Shown: positions 9,785 through 19,796, numbered from the stretch's first letter. The stretch: 64,000 bases of DNA from Acinetobacter lwoffii (GCF_024129355.1 NZ_JAMXXP010000010.1:1-64000), one strand, 5' to 3'. The notes: generated from the sequence alone by a model not told the origin. Numbers and translations are program-made.

Positions 9785-11971
9785 ATGAAATTTCAAACTA
9801 TAGCTTGCGCAGTTGCGATTGCGACAGGTGGATTCTTTTTTACCCATGTAGTGAATGATGCGATTGCGGCCAATAGTAATGAAGTGGTCAGTAAAGCAAT
9901 TCAGCCATCTCAAGAGCAGGCGCTGGTGTCACGTCAGCTGGCAACCCTGGTTGACCGTCAGCATTATTTAAATATGCGTCTGGATGCCCAGACTTCGCAG
10001 CGTATTTTTGATTTCTATATTGATAGTCTTGATCCGGAACACAGTCTGTTTCTGGCCCCAGAAGTTGAAAACTATAAGAAACGCTATGGTGCCAATTTTG
10101 GTGCCAATCTGAAAGCCGGCAACTTGTCTGGTCCTTATGAAATGCATGCGCAATATCAACAGCGCTTGCACCAGTTCTACACCTATATGTTGAATGAGCT
10201 GAAAAAACCGCAGAATCTGAATCAGCCAAATGTTTATATCGAAACGGATCGTGAGAAAGCGCCATTCTTTAAAACTGAGGCTGAACAGCGTGCGCACTGG
10301 TCAAAAATGCTGGTGTCTCAGCTGATCAATCTGACCATCAGTAAAGAAGAGGAATTGGCCAAGCAGAAAGCGCTGAAAGCCAATCCGGAATTGGCCAATG
10401 GACAAGACCTGACTGGTCCTGAAGATCTAACGCCTGCGCAAACCTTGACCAAGCGTTATACCCGTCAACTGGAACGTCTCAGCCGCGTCAAAAGTGATGA
10501 TGTGCTCGACAAGACACTGAACGCGATGATGCTGACTTATGATCCCCACAGTAATTACTTCCCGCCTGTGGATGCGATGGAGCTGAATCGTCAGACCACT
10601 TTACAGCTGGAAGGCGTCGGCGTATCGATTCGTCCGGAGCGTGGCAATGAAGATTATACCAAGATTGAAACCATCGTTGAAGGTGGTCCGGCCAGCAAAT
10701 CCGGTCAAGTTAAATCAGGTGATCGTATCATTGGTGTAGCCCAAGACGGCGAGCAAATGGTCGATGTCATTGGCTGGCCAAGTAATGAAATTGTCGGTCT
10801 GATTCGTGGTAAACGTGGCACGAAAGTCACTCTACGCTTGCTCGGTGCGGGTGCTGCCATGGGGCAGGCACGTAATGTGACCATTACCCGTGACGTGATT
10901 CAGGAAGAAGATGCCGGTGTGCGTACACGTGTGGTCGACATTCAACGTGATGGCAAAAAGTATCAATATGGTGTGATCGAAATTCCGTCGTTCTATCTGA
11001 ACTATCGCGCACGCCGTGCCGGTACGGATTATCGCTCGGTGTCTGAAGATACCAACAAAGCCTTGAAAGAGCTGGCAGCGAAGAATGTTGCCGGGATTAT
11101 TGTTGATTTACGCAATAACCCGGGTGGTTCACTGGAAGAAGTGGCACGTATGTTGGGGCAGGTAATCAAGTCTGGCCCAGTGGTACAGATCCGTGATGGC
11201 AATGGCAACGTTAGCGTCTTTGAAGATGATGATGGCGGTGCACAAACCTATGCGGGTCCATTAGCCGTAATGGTGAATCTGGCCTCTGCATCGGCCAGTG
11301 AAATTTACTCCGCTGCGATTCAGGATTATGAACGCGGGATTGTGATTGGCAGTACCACCACAGGTAAAGGTACAGCACAAGTACAACTGGATAGTCTGGC
11401 GCATGGTCAGGCGACATTGACGCAGCGTAAATTTTACCGTGTGACCGGTGGCAGTACCCAGAATAAAGGGGTCGTTCCGGACATTAAACTGGTCGATATT
11501 TATAACGAAGAGTTTGGTGAGCGTAAGGCTAAAAATGCCTTGCAGTGGGATACCATTCCAACGGCACCATTTAAACGTGAAGGCGCTGTACAGAAATACG
11601 TTCCTGAATTGGCTAAACTTTCTCAGCAACGGGTCACACTGGATTCTCAGTTCAAGTATTTAGAACAGCGTAAAGCCGTGATGAAGAAAGCCGAAGAAGA
11701 GAAACGTCAGGTACTGGACTTGCAACAGCGTAAAGCTGAGTTGATTGCCATGGAGCAAAAAACGCTGGACGCAGAAAACACTCGCCGTGCTGCAACAGGT
11801 CTGAAACCTTATCCAAATTGGGAAAGTTATCAGGCTTCGCTGGATGCCTTGATTGAAACACGTGCCAAGATGAAGGCCAAAGAACGTCCGGCTTTGCCTG
11901 AGGAAGAAGCTTTTGTAATTGAAGCGGCAAATGTGTTACTGGACTATGCCAAATTACAGAAAAAATCCTAA
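9785..11971 (+). CDS. prc: Tail-specific periplasmic protease Prc
   Basis: A periplasmic processing protease that in other Gram-negatives trims FtsI/PBP3 and degrades peptidoglycan hydrolases and tagged proteins. The 728 residues show a signal peptide (cleavage near 'AIAA', residue 29), an N-terminal helical region, a PDZ domain near 235-330 ('GPASKSGQVKSGDRI'), the S41 protease core with 'VDLRNNPGGSLEE', the nucleophile in 'SASASE' (Ser503 by the 25-residue spacing) and Lys528 in 'TTTGKG', then the long C-terminal helical domain of the Prc subfamily. The start at 9785 follows AAGGAAG and puts the signal peptide at the very N-terminus; an upstream in-frame ATG at 9752 would bury it. Monocistronic with its own terminator. 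Confidence 0.96.
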   Translation: MKFQTIACAVAIATGGFFFTHVVNDAIAANSNEVVSKAIQPSQEQALVSRQLATLVDRQHYLNMRLDAQTSQRIFDFYIDSLDPEHSLFLAPEVENYKKRYGANFGANLKAGNLSGPYEMHAQYQQRLHQFYTYMLNELKKPQNLNQPNVYIETDREKAPFFKTEAEQRAHWSKMLVSQLINLTISKEEELAKQKALKANPELANGQDLTGPEDLTPAQTLTKRYTRQLERLSRVKSDDVLDKTLNAMMLTYDPHSNYFPPVDAMELNRQTTLQLEGVGVSIRPERGNEDYTKIETIVEGGPASKSGQVKSGDRIIGVAQDGEQMVDVIGWPSNEIVGLIRGKRGTKVTLRLLGAGAAMGQARNVTITRDVIQEEDAGVRTRVVDIQRDGKKYQYGVIEIPSFYLNYRARRAGTDYRSVSEDTNKALKELAAKNVAGIIVDLRNNPGGSLEEVARMLGQVIKSGPVVQIRDGNGNVSVFEDDDGGAQTYAGPLAVMVNLASASASEIYSAAIQDYERGIVIGSTTTGKGTAQVQLDSLAHGQATLTQRKFYRVTGGSTQNKGVVPDIKLVDIYNEEFGERKAKNALQWDTIPTAPFKREGAVQKYVPELAKLSQQRVTLDSQFKYLEQRKAVMKKAEEEKRQVLDLQQRKAELIAMEQKTLDAENTRRAATGLKPYPNWESYQASLDALIETRAKMKAKERPALPEEEAFVIEAANVLLDYAKLQKKS

Positions 11972-11998
11972 GATTTAACATTATTTATCATTCATTAA

Positions 11999-12028
11999 AA
12001 TAGCCTGTTTCGACAGGCTATTTTTTTC
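11999..12028 (+). terminator. Rho-independent terminator of prc
   Basis: AATAGCCTGT (11999-12008) pairs with ACAGGCTATT (12013-12022), loop TTCG, followed by seven T. Confidence 0.93.
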
Positions 12029-12406
12029 TTTTGCAAATCTGCACAAAAGACCAAATAAAATTTTGCTATGAAGTGCCATCTGTCTAAATAAAAAGAAAAA
12101 AATTGTGATGGTGATCGAATAAATGAGCTAAAAAAATGAAGCTAAATATTTGCTTAAATTTGAAACACTTCTAATATATAAGTTGTATTTTATTTTTCTG
12201 TTGAGTTTTATTTTTGGGGCAATTCTCAACTTCAAAAGAAAGAAATATAAATTCTAAATTTTAGTTAAGACTGATGTTGTTGCAGACCAATTGGCTTGCA
12301 TGGATAGTCAGTCTTGAGATTTTACTGAGTTCAAATTTGATCGGATGAAAATGGAAATATCAGTGCAGAGAATAATAAAAATGATCACCGATGGGGAACA
12401 TTTTTT
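12029..12406. other. AT-rich intergenic region upstream of the GGDEF-EAL gene, nothing recognised
   Basis: About 380 AT-rich bases between the prc terminator and the next start codon. I saw no coding frame, RNA gene or convincing operator. A GGGGAAC ribosome binding site lies just before 12407. Confidence 0.6.
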
Positions 12407-14260
12407 ATGATTGATATTCAGCATGATATTGGTCTGTTCATCGGGTCCGTTCTTTCTGCATTGGTTGCTTGCTATCTCATCGCACGGATTAAAAAATTTG
12501 CTTCAGGCGCTTTACAGCTAAACTTTAAAACCTTCAATTTAATGCTAACCGCCATGCTATTGGGCCTATTCATATGGTTGATCCATTTTATTGGGCTGAC
12601 AGCAAGTTTTGTGCTGAATAAATATGAGATGGATTTGGGCCTGATGCTCCTGTCTGTTCTGGTGATATGCATTGCCTCTATGTTTATCCTCTGGTTAAGT
12701 ACCAGAAGTACTTGGTCATTTTTCCGATCAGTTCTCGTATTAGGTGTGATCGCACTCGGCATCTTTGGCATGCACTCTATTAGCATGATGGCATTCAATT
12801 TTACTGCCGCCCATGTGCAACAGTCACCGGAATTAGTTCAGGCTCATGATCAGCTGTTTCTGGCCGTGGTACTGATGAGCGGATTGTTGTTGGTGACGCT
12901 GATGTGTATCGTCGTATCCGAACTGCGTGTGGGATTACGCAACCGTCAGCTTGCATGGGCCAATCAACAAATTGAAAATCAGACCATTCAGGACAATCTG
13001 ACCAAATTACCTAACCGTTTGTATCTGGCTGAATATGCAAATCTGCTGTTTTCAGGTCAGTCCGAACAGCAGCATGAAATTGCTTTTTTATATATCGATC
13101 TGGATCGTTTTAAAGCAGTCAATGATGTGTTTGGCCATCTGGTCGGTGATCAGTTGCTGATTCAATTGACCACGCGGATTCATCTGTTATTAGGCCATCA
13201 TTCCAAGCTGCTCAGAATTGGTGGGGATGAATTTCTGCTGGTACTGGAAAACACATCTGTCGCCAAAGCTGCAAAAATGTCAGAACAGATTCTTGAACTG
13301 ATTCAGGAAAGTTTCCTGATTGAAGGCAAGAGTATTCATATCTCGGGCAGTATTGGCATTGCCATGTATCCGGAACACGGCAAGAATTTACAGGATCTGC
13401 TGGTCAATGCTGATGCCGCCATGCTGAGTTCCAAGTATCAGGGGCGCAATACCTATTCAGTCTTTAATTATTCTACCGACCAGGATGAAAGCAAGAGCCA
13501 GAGTACCCTGATTAATGACCTATATAAAGCCGTGGAAGAGCAGCAGTTTGTGCTGTTTTATCAGCCCAAGTTTCGGACCAAAGACCGTAGCTTGTGTGGG
13601 GTAGAGGCATTAATTCGCTGGAACCATCCCCAGTTTGGTTTGCTCGGCCCGAATCTGTTTATCAATGCGGCTGAAAAAACCGGACTGATTATTCAAATGG
13701 GCTATTGTGCATTGGAGCTGGCCTGTCAGCAGATTCAAAAATGGCAACAGACACATACTGAATTTTTCCCTATCGCGGTCAATTTGTCTGCAGTACAATT
13801 TGAGCATAAGCATTTGTTTAGTACTTTAGAAAAGTTATTTGCACAATATAAAATCAGTCCTCAGCATTTAATGATCGAGATTACTGAATCGACTGCCATG
13901 CATCATATTGATGTGAGTATGCGCAGCTTTAAGCGCTTAAGACAAATGGGCATCCGTCTAGCCATTGATGATTTTGGTACAGGGCATTCCAGTTTTCTCT
14001 ATTTAAAGAATTTCGCCGTAGATGAGTTAAAAATTGACCGGGAATTTATCAAAAATCTGGCAGTCGGCTCCAAAGAAGAAATGATTCTGGAAAGCATTAT
14101 TCAGCTGGCCATAAAACTGGGCTTGGTGGTGACCGCCGAAGGTGTTGAAACAGAAGCGCAAGCAGAAATTTTAACCCGGCTCGGTTGTGAACAGTTACAA
14201 GGCTTTTTGCTGGGCTTGCCGGTAGATGAACAACGACTAGAAAACTTACAATTCCGTTAA
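12407..14260 (+). CDS. MHYT-GGDEF-EAL cyclic-di-GMP signalling protein
   Basis: A membrane-bound cyclic-di-GMP enzyme of 617 residues. Residues 1-180 hold about six hydrophobic segments with the spaced 'IHFIGL' and 'GMHSISMM' motifs of the MHYT sensor domain, proposed in other proteins to bind a metal and sense small gases. The GGDEF domain spans about 195-350 with an intact GGDEF at 272-276; I see no RxxD inhibitory site just before it. The EAL domain spans about 370-610 with 'EAL' at 400-402 and 'DDFGTG' near 521-526, both intact. Both synthesis and breakdown are thus possible; which dominates cannot be told from sequence. Stands alone between prc and prfC. Confidence 0.93.
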   Translation: MIDIQHDIGLFIGSVLSALVACYLIARIKKFASGALQLNFKTFNLMLTAMLLGLFIWLIHFIGLTASFVLNKYEMDLGLMLLSVLVICIASMFILWLSTRSTWSFFRSVLVLGVIALGIFGMHSISMMAFNFTAAHVQQSPELVQAHDQLFLAVVLMSGLLLVTLMCIVVSELRVGLRNRQLAWANQQIENQTIQDNLTKLPNRLYLAEYANLLFSGQSEQQHEIAFLYIDLDRFKAVNDVFGHLVGDQLLIQLTTRIHLLLGHHSKLLRIGGDEFLLVLENTSVAKAAKMSEQILELIQESFLIEGKSIHISGSIGIAMYPEHGKNLQDLLVNADAAMLSSKYQGRNTYSVFNYSTDQDESKSQSTLINDLYKAVEEQQFVLFYQPKFRTKDRSLCGVEALIRWNHPQFGLLGPNLFINAAEKTGLIIQMGYCALELACQQIQKWQQTHTEFFPIAVNLSAVQFEHKHLFSTLEKLFAQYKISPQHLMIEITESTAMHHIDVSMRSFKRLRQMGIRLAIDDFGTGHSSFLYLKNFAVDELKIDREFIKNLAVGSKEEMILESIIQLAIKLGLVVTAEGVETEAQAEILTRLGCEQLQGFLLGLPVDEQRLENLQFR

Positions 14261-14403
14261 TAGCGCTCTAATTCATTGAGCGTCAGGATAGACAACATGG
14301 CTAACGGAACTCCACCCTGAAACTCTGCTACAATATCGCCAATTTTTTTCATATTGATCGAATTTGATCTCGAATGCTGTGCATTGAGCAGTAGGTGTAT
14401 TTC

Positions 14404-15996
14404 ATGAGCTTTAAGCAAGAACTGGCGGCACAAGTCGCCCAGCGACGTACGTTCGCTATTATTTCCCACCCCGATGCCGGTAAAACCACCATGACAGAAA
14501 AATTGCTGTTATGGGGTCAGGCTATTCAGGTGGCCGGGATGGTAAAAAGCCGTAAATCTGACCGGGCCGCAACATCGGACTGGATGGAAATGGAAAAAGA
14601 GCGTGGTATCTCGATTACCACCTCGGTGATGCAATTTCCTTTTAAAGACAAGATGATCAATCTTCTGGACACCCCGGGACATGAAGACTTCTCGGAAGAT
14701 ACCTACCGTACCCTAACCGCGGTAGACTCGGCGCTGATGGTGATTGATGGTGCAAAAGGTGTCGAAGACCGAACCATTAAATTGATGGAAGTGTGTCGTA
14801 TGCGCGATACCCCGATCATCTCATTCGTCAACAAAATGGACCGTGAAATCCGTGAACCGCTTGAGCTTCTGGATGAAATCGAAAACGTTCTGAAAATTAA
14901 ATGTGTTCCGATCACCTGGCCGCTCGGTACTGGCCGTGATTTTGCCGGTGTATTCAATTTAATCGAAGAAAAATTCTACGTGTATAAAGCCGGTTTCGGT
15001 TCAGTGATTACTGAGATCGAAGTGCGTGATGGTTATGACTATCCTGATCTTCGTGAGAAAGTGGGTGAACTGGCTTGGGCAGCATTTGAAGAATCGCTGG
15101 AACTGGTACAAATGGCCAATGAGCCTTTAGACCGTGAAGAATTCCTGGCCGGTCGTCAAACGCCTGTGTTGTTCGGTACAGCCCTGGGTAACTTTGGTGT
15201 CGACCATGTTTTGGATGCATTCAGTCAATATGCACCATCTCCTAAAGCCCATCCGACCCAAGATCGTGTGGTAGAAGCGGATGAAGAAGGCTTCACCGGT
15301 TTTGTCTTTAAAATTCAGGCCAATATGGATCCGAAACACCGTGACCGTATTGCTTTCATGCGGATCTGTTCAGGTAAGTATGAAAAAGGCTTGAAGATGA
15401 AACACGTACGTCTGGATAAAGATGTGCGTATCAGCGATGCCTTAACTTTCTTGGCCGGCGATCGTCAGCATCTGGAAGAAGCCTGGCCGGGTGATATTAT
15501 TGGTCTGCATAACCATGGTACCATCCAGATCGGTGATACATTTACCTCGGGTGAGAAACTTCAGTTTACCGGTATTCCACACTTTGCGCCTGAAATGTTC
15601 CGTCGTGTCCGCTTGAAGGATCCATTAAAATCCAAGCAGCTGCAAAAAGGTCTGAAAGAGCTTTCAGAAGAAGGGGCAACCCAGGTATTCATGCCGCAGA
15701 ATAACAACGATCTGATCGTTGGTGCTGTAGGTGTGTTACAATTTGAAGTGGTGGCTTACCGTCTGAAAGAAGAATACAAAGTTGATTGTGTTTACGAACC
15801 GGTCAGCATCAACACAGTGCGTTGGGTGTCTTGCGATGACGAGAAGAAATTCAACGAATTCAAGAAAAAAGCTCATGACCAGTTATCCGTCGATGGAGGT
15901 GGTCATTTGACTTATCTTGCGCCAAGCCGCGTGAATTTGCAGCTGATGCAAGAACGTTATCCGGACATCGTGTTCCACAATACGCGCGAACACTAA
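14404..15996 (+). CDS. prfC: Peptide chain release factor 3
   Basis: A cytoplasmic GTPase that removes RF1/RF2 from the ribosome after peptide release. It has 530 residues, the usual length. G1 is 'SHPDAGKTT' (residues 21-29), switch II '[14 protein letters not shown]' near 85-98, G4 'NKMD' near 143, then the EF-Tu-like beta barrel and the RF3-specific C-terminal domain ending 'FHNTREH'. The start '[10 protein letters not shown]' at 14404 follows AGGTG at a suitable distance; another ATG 9 bases upstream is in frame but less well placed. The gene has its own terminator. Confidence 0.97.
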   Translation: MSFKQELAAQVAQRRTFAIISHPDAGKTTMTEKLLLWGQAIQVAGMVKSRKSDRAATSDWMEMEKERGISITTSVMQFPFKDKMINLLDTPGHEDFSEDTYRTLTAVDSALMVIDGAKGVEDRTIKLMEVCRMRDTPIISFVNKMDREIREPLELLDEIENVLKIKCVPITWPLGTGRDFAGVFNLIEEKFYVYKAGFGSVITEIEVRDGYDYPDLREKVGELAWAAFEESLELVQMANEPLDREEFLAGRQTPVLFGTALGNFGVDHVLDAFSQYAPSPKAHPTQDRVVEADEEGFTGFVFKIQANMDPKHRDRIAFMRICSGKYEKGLKMKHVRLDKDVRISDALTFLAGDRQHLEEAWPGDIIGLHNHGTIQIGDTFTSGEKLQFTGIPHFAPEMFRRVRLKDPLKSKQLQKGLKELSEEGATQVFMPQNNNDLIVGAVGVLQFEVVAYRLKEEYKVDCVYEPVSINTVRWVSCDDEKKFNEFKKKAHDQLSVDGGGHLTYLAPSRVNLQLMQERYPDIVFHNTREH

Positions 15997-16032
15997 AATT
16001 TCAGGCTTCGCAGCTAAAGTTTAAAAATATCA

Positions 16033-16058
16033 AGCAGCTTCTCCGGAAGCTGTTTTAT
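16033..16058 (+). terminator. Rho-independent terminator of prfC
   Basis: CAGCTTC (16035-16041) pairs with GAAGCTG (16046-16052), loop TCCG, followed by a T-rich tail. Confidence 0.88.
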
Positions 16059-16107
16059 TTTATGCTACATTTAAGCAATTAATAACTCGATAGATATAGC
16101 AAAGAGA

Positions 16108-16932
16108 ATGAAGCTCAGCAAGGAAGTCGTCCTCGGTTCTGTGATTGGTTTAAGTCTTGTCCTGAGTGGCTGTGATCAAAGCGAAAAAGAGCCTGTTAAT
16201 ACTCCGAAAAATGAGAAAATGACCGCAGCTCAGCAGACCGCAGATGTTTTACCTTATCTGAATATTCAAGAGCAGCCGGCCAAGATTGCCTTGCCATTTT
16301 GTGAAAATAAAAACTGTATCAATCTGGATATTCAGACCTTGCATACGGTTGATCCATGGATGAACCAATGGATTGAAAAGCAGCAGGCCAAAGTGATCCA
16401 GGATCAAATCGGCTTGAAACAGGACATGAATTTACAGCAGGCGATCAATGCCTATGTAAAAAAATCGGATGCCTGGCAGGCGCAGCTCAATCTGAACAAG
16501 GCTTATGAGTTATCGCTATATACCCGCATTCCCTACCAGCGCAATCAATATGTATTGATGCAGATTGGGGTCGATACCAAACAGGAAAATGTCAACGTGC
16601 ATGAGCGCTATTATTTTTTTGTGGCTGATCGTCGCCAGCAGAAAATGCTGACCCCACTGGATATTGTTGATCCTAAGCAACAGTTAGTAATGGATCAGAT
16701 TATCCAGCAAGCCTATGAGACATGGCTCAAAGAAAATGATCCGCAAGTTCAGCAGAAGGCACCGAAAAAACTGTATTGGGGACAGGCTGACTGGTTCTTT
16801 GATCAGGAAGGCATTGGGCTGCATTTTCGCAGCCATGAAATTAGCAAAGATGCCAAACAACTGGATATTTATTTAACAAAACAACAAACACAACAGGTCT
16901 TGAAAGCTGATATCTATCAGCATATGTTTTAA
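16108..16932 (+). CDS. Lipoprotein, DUF3298-like
   Basis: A 274-residue exported lipoprotein: a signal peptide with lipobox 'LSGC' (Cys22), a polar linker, then a folded region. A Cys pair in 'CENKNC' near residue 68 recurs in the downstream paralogue. The second half ('RYYFFVADRRQQKML', 'WFFDQEGIGLHFRSHEI') resembles the DUF4163/DUF3298 fold found in RsiV-like and PdaC-like proteins, known in Gram-positives for lysozyme sensing and deacetylation. I see no reason to transfer those functions. Residue +2 is Asp, which in E. coli would favour inner-membrane retention, though this rule is uncertain in Acinetobacter. First of a row with a paralogous lipoprotein and a TatD hydrolase. Confidence 0.75.
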   Translation: MKLSKEVVLGSVIGLSLVLSGCDQSEKEPVNTPKNEKMTAAQQTADVLPYLNIQEQPAKIALPFCENKNCINLDIQTLHTVDPWMNQWIEKQQAKVIQDQIGLKQDMNLQQAINAYVKKSDAWQAQLNLNKAYELSLYTRIPYQRNQYVLMQIGVDTKQENVNVHERYYFFVADRRQQKMLTPLDIVDPKQQLVMDQIIQQAYETWLKENDPQVQQKAPKKLYWGQADWFFDQEGIGLHFRSHEISKDAKQLDIYLTKQQTQQVLKADIYQHMF

Positions 16933-16976
16933 AGCTCATGATCCTGCAAGCGTACAGGTTCCAAAAAGGTGAATGA

Positions 16977-17939
16977 ATGCCAAAATACAAGAATATCTTT
17001 TGTCTATCCATCCTGGCATCAGCGATCTTGCTGAGTGCCTGTCAGCCGAAGAGTAATGAGCCGGAAGAATCAAGTGCTTCCGAGGTGCTACAAGCCGAAG
17101 CTGAAGCACTTAAACTCAGCGGCGATACCGAAAAGCTCAAGCTGGCGATTCCAGAATGTGAAGACAAAAGCTGTCCGGAAATTTCGATCGAACGTCTGAA
17201 CAGTAATCAGAGCTTTATTGATGAATGGATCGACCAGCAGATTCTGCAACAGTTGAAAAATATCCTGTCTCTTGATGCGATTGAACCGGCAAAAGTGAGC
17301 GCTGCCAGTGAAGCAGACGTTGCCGCCTCTGAACCCAAAGCTGCTTTAGCAACAGTGGTGACACCAAAACAGCAGCTTGAGCAGCAAACTCAACCTTATA
17401 TGCAAACTTTCTTGAATCTGGATAAAGAGCTCAAGGCCCTGAGTGCCAGTCATAGTATTAGCCTGATGATTAAGCCCAAGATTTTGAATTCAGGAGATCC
17501 TTTGGCGACCGTGGTTCTGAACAGCAGTTATTATCTGGGAGGAGCACACGGCGCATCTGCACAGACTTATTATAATTTTGATCTGGAGCAGAAAAAACTG
17601 GTCAAGCTGGATGACATTATTGCGGCCAAACAGAAAGCCCAACTGGAAGCGCGTGCTTATGATGCGTTTAAAAACTGGGTGGTAGAATCCAATCTGGCCA
17701 AAGATGTGGCGGAATATGAACAAGCCTGGAAGTTCAAGCTTACTGATAATTTTTATCTGGCCCAGCAAGGTCTGGTCTTGCAATATGCCGAATATGAAAT
17801 TGGGCCATATGTAGTTGGCTTGCCACGTTTAATGATTCCTTATGAACAGCTACAAGGTGTGCTGAAACCTGAATATTTGCCTCAAACTGAAAAAGCTGCC
17901 TCTGAGGCACAGCCAGCGCCTGCTGAAAAAACTAAATGA
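16977..17939 (+). CDS. Lipoprotein, DUF3298/RsiV-like, paralogue of the preceding gene
   Basis: A 320-residue lipoprotein with lipobox 'LSAC' (Cys22). It shares with its upstream neighbour the block 'LAIPECEDKSCPEISIERL' (neighbour: 'ALPFCENKNCINLDIQTL'), which shows the two are paralogues. An Ala/Glu/Ser-rich insert lies near residues 105-130. The folded part contains 'SSYYLGGAHGASAQTYYNFDL', the hallmark glycine-rich strand of DUF3298/RsiV domains, followed by 'KKLVKLDDII'. The Ala/Pro/Lys-rich tail may be disordered. Its stop overlaps the start of the TatD gene (ATGA), so the two are translationally coupled. The function is unknown. Confidence 0.78.
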   Translation: MPKYKNIFCLSILASAILLSACQPKSNEPEESSASEVLQAEAEALKLSGDTEKLKLAIPECEDKSCPEISIERLNSNQSFIDEWIDQQILQQLKNILSLDAIEPAKVSAASEADVAASEPKAALATVVTPKQQLEQQTQPYMQTFLNLDKELKALSASHSISLMIKPKILNSGDPLATVVLNSSYYLGGAHGASAQTYYNFDLEQKKLVKLDDIIAAKQKAQLEARAYDAFKNWVVESNLAKDVAEYEQAWKFKLTDNFYLAQQGLVLQYAEYEIGPYVVGLPRLMIPYEQLQGVLKPEYLPQTEKAASEAQPAPAEKTK

Positions 17940-18757
17940 CCTTAAAACTGTTTGATACGCATACCCATTTTGATGTTCCCGATTTTGATCCTGATCGGGA
18001 ACAGTTGGCGTATGCGGCAAAAGCGGCAGGTGTCGAGCATCTGGTTTTAATTGGTTTTTTGCAAAACCGTTTTGCTGATCTGTTAGGAACTCACGACTTT
18101 ATCAATGACCTGGGAAATGCACCGCAAAGTCATTTAGCCCCGGGCTTGCATCCATTTTATATTGAACAGCATCAGACTGATCATTTACAGGAGCTGGAAC
18201 AGCTGCTTAAAAATGAGCATTGTATTGCCATTGGCGAAATCGGTCTGGATACCTTTTTAAAACAGCACAAACAGGCTGAAATTTTCCAGAAGCAAAAAGA
18301 TTTTTTTGCTGCACAGCTGGAACTGGCGCAGCAATTCGATAAGCCGGTTTTGCTGCATATCCGTAAGTCACATGCGGAGGTTTTGCAGATTTTAAAACAA
18401 CAGCAGTTTAAACAGGGCGGCATTGCGCATGCCTTTGGTGGTGGGATTGAGGAAGCCAAGGCCTTTATCAAATTAGGATTCAAACTGGGCATCACCGGGC
18501 AAATCACCAATCTAAATGCCAAAAAACTTCATCAAGTGGTGCAGTATGTCGGACCAGAACATCTGGTATTGGAAACTGACTGTCCGGATATGACGCCACT
18601 CTGTTGTCAAAGCTCGACCGAGCAACGTACCCGAAATACACCTGCAAATTTACCTTATGTGCTGCAAGGACTGGCAAAGAGTCTACATATGCACAAAGAG
18701 GAACTGGCTGAACAGCTCTGGCAAAATACTCATCAGGCCCTGCATCTGGCCATTTAA
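17936..18757 (+). CDS. TatD family metal-dependent hydrolase (YjjV-like)
   Basis: A cytoplasmic TIM-barrel hydrolase of 273 residues. TatD relatives act as 3'-5' exonucleases or deoxyribonucleases, but YjjV-type members are poorly characterised. Metal ligands visible: 'DTHTHFD' near residue 7, 'IGEIGLD' near 100, 'LLHIRKSH' near 140, 'IAHAFGGG' near 163 and 'LETDCPDM' near 212. Starts within the stop codon of the lipoprotein gene (4-base overlap), so it belongs to the same transcript. 'RNTPANLPYV' near the C-terminus is the usual family block. Confidence 0.9.
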   Translation: MTLKLFDTHTHFDVPDFDPDREQLAYAAKAAGVEHLVLIGFLQNRFADLLGTHDFINDLGNAPQSHLAPGLHPFYIEQHQTDHLQELEQLLKNEHCIAIGEIGLDTFLKQHKQAEIFQKQKDFFAAQLELAQQFDKPVLLHIRKSHAEVLQILKQQQFKQGGIAHAFGGGIEEAKAFIKLGFKLGITGQITNLNAKKLHQVVQYVGPEHLVLETDCPDMTPLCCQSSTEQRTRNTPANLPYVLQGLAKSLHMHKEELAEQLWQNTHQALHLAI

Positions 18758-18884
18758 TTTAACGCTCTTAACTCGGTCTTAAATTCCCGGTTCATCATAA
18801 ATAGAAAAAAAGGTGCATTATGCAATTTCTAAAATGCTCCAGACTTGGCATCATGCCATATACATTTTTTTAGGTGAGATTCAC

Positions 18885-19691
18885 ATGGCACAAGGACTTT
18901 TGGCGGGTAAGCGCTTCTTGATCGCGGGCATTGCGAGTAAATTATCGATTGCTTTTGGTATTGCTCAGGCATTGCATCGTGAAGGTGCTGAATTGGCTTT
19001 TACTTATCCAAATGAAAAGCTGAAAAAGCGGGTAGATGACTTTGCTGAACAGTTTGGTTCGAAACTGGTTTTTCCTTGTGATGTGGCAGTCGATGCTGAA
19101 ATTGACCATGCATTTGCCGAACTGGCTAAACACTGGGATGGTCTGGACGGCGTAGTGCACTCTATCGGTTTTGCACCGGCACATACGCTAGATGGTGACT
19201 TCACCGAGATCACGGATCGTGAAGGCTTTAATATTGCACATGACATCAGTGCTTATAGCTTTATTGCAATGGCACGTGCGGCAAAACCTTTGCTGCAAGT
19301 CCGTCAAGGCTGTTTGCTGACATTGACCTATCAAGGTTCTGAGCGTGTAATGCCAAACTATAACGTGATGGGTATGGCCAAAGCCTCTTTAGAAGCAGGC
19401 GTACGTTATTTGGCGTCTAGCTTGGGTCAGGAAGGTATTCGTGTGAACGCGATCTCTGCGGGTCCAATCCGTACCTTGGCAGCTTCAGGTATTAAATCAT
19501 TCCGTAAAATGCTTGACCTGAATGAGAAAGTTGCTCCATTAAAACGTAATGTGACGATTGAAGATGTCGGTAATGCTGCATTGTTCCTGTGCTCGCCATG
19601 GGCTAACGGGATTACTGGTGAAATCCTGTATGTTGATGCTGGTTTTAATACTGTTGGTATGAGCGCTGATTTGATGGCGGATGCGGAATAA
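18885..19691 (+). CDS. fabI: Enoyl-[acyl-carrier-protein] reductase (NADH)
   Basis: Catalyses the last reductive step of fatty-acid elongation and is the target of triclosan. An SDR-fold enzyme of 268 residues. The FabI version of the nucleotide motif is '[14 protein letters not shown]' near residues 13-26. The catalytic Tyr and Lys are in '[11 protein letters not shown]' (Tyr159 and Lys166, the FabI Y-x6-K spacing), preceded by the second conserved Tyr in '[11 protein letters not shown]'. The ATG at 18885 has a TAGGTGAG ribosome binding site six bases upstream. In-frame codons upstream to 18813 lack one and would add 24 unusual residues. Convergent with secB, with a shared terminator. Confidence 0.97.
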   Translation: MAQGLLAGKRFLIAGIASKLSIAFGIAQALHREGAELAFTYPNEKLKKRVDDFAEQFGSKLVFPCDVAVDAEIDHAFAELAKHWDGLDGVVHSIGFAPAHTLDGDFTEITDREGFNIAHDISAYSFIAMARAAKPLLQVRQGCLLTLTYQGSERVMPNYNVMGMAKASLEAGVRYLASSLGQEGIRVNAISAGPIRTLAASGIKSFRKMLDLNEKVAPLKRNVTIEDVGNAALFLCSPWANGITGEILYVDAGFNTVGMSADLMADAE

Positions 19692-19696
19692 ATCCT

Positions 19697-19796
19697 ATAA
19701 GTCCTCTCTCCCTCAGGGAAAGAGTTAGAGAGAGGGGAATGACTTCTTCCTCTGAGTGAGGAAATGATTAAAATCCCCCTTTGATAAAGGGGGAGG
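19697..19796. repeat. Intergenic palindromic repeat, REP-like
   Basis: Between fabI and secB lies a CT/AG-rich block. Its first module (about 19701-19737, CCTCTCTCCCTCAGGG...) is clearly related to a module at 32653-32687. A second part contains the palindrome TCCCCCTTTGATAAAGGGGGA near 19770-19792. Such modules are typical of dispersed intergenic repeats, but copy number in the genome cannot be judged from this window. Confidence 0.65.

Noticed and set aside
9585..9785. Small gene in the nagZ-prc gap (79-codon plus-strand frame from 9549)
   Set aside because: It runs from inside nagZ across the promoter gap into the start of prc, with no ribosome binding site or protein pattern.
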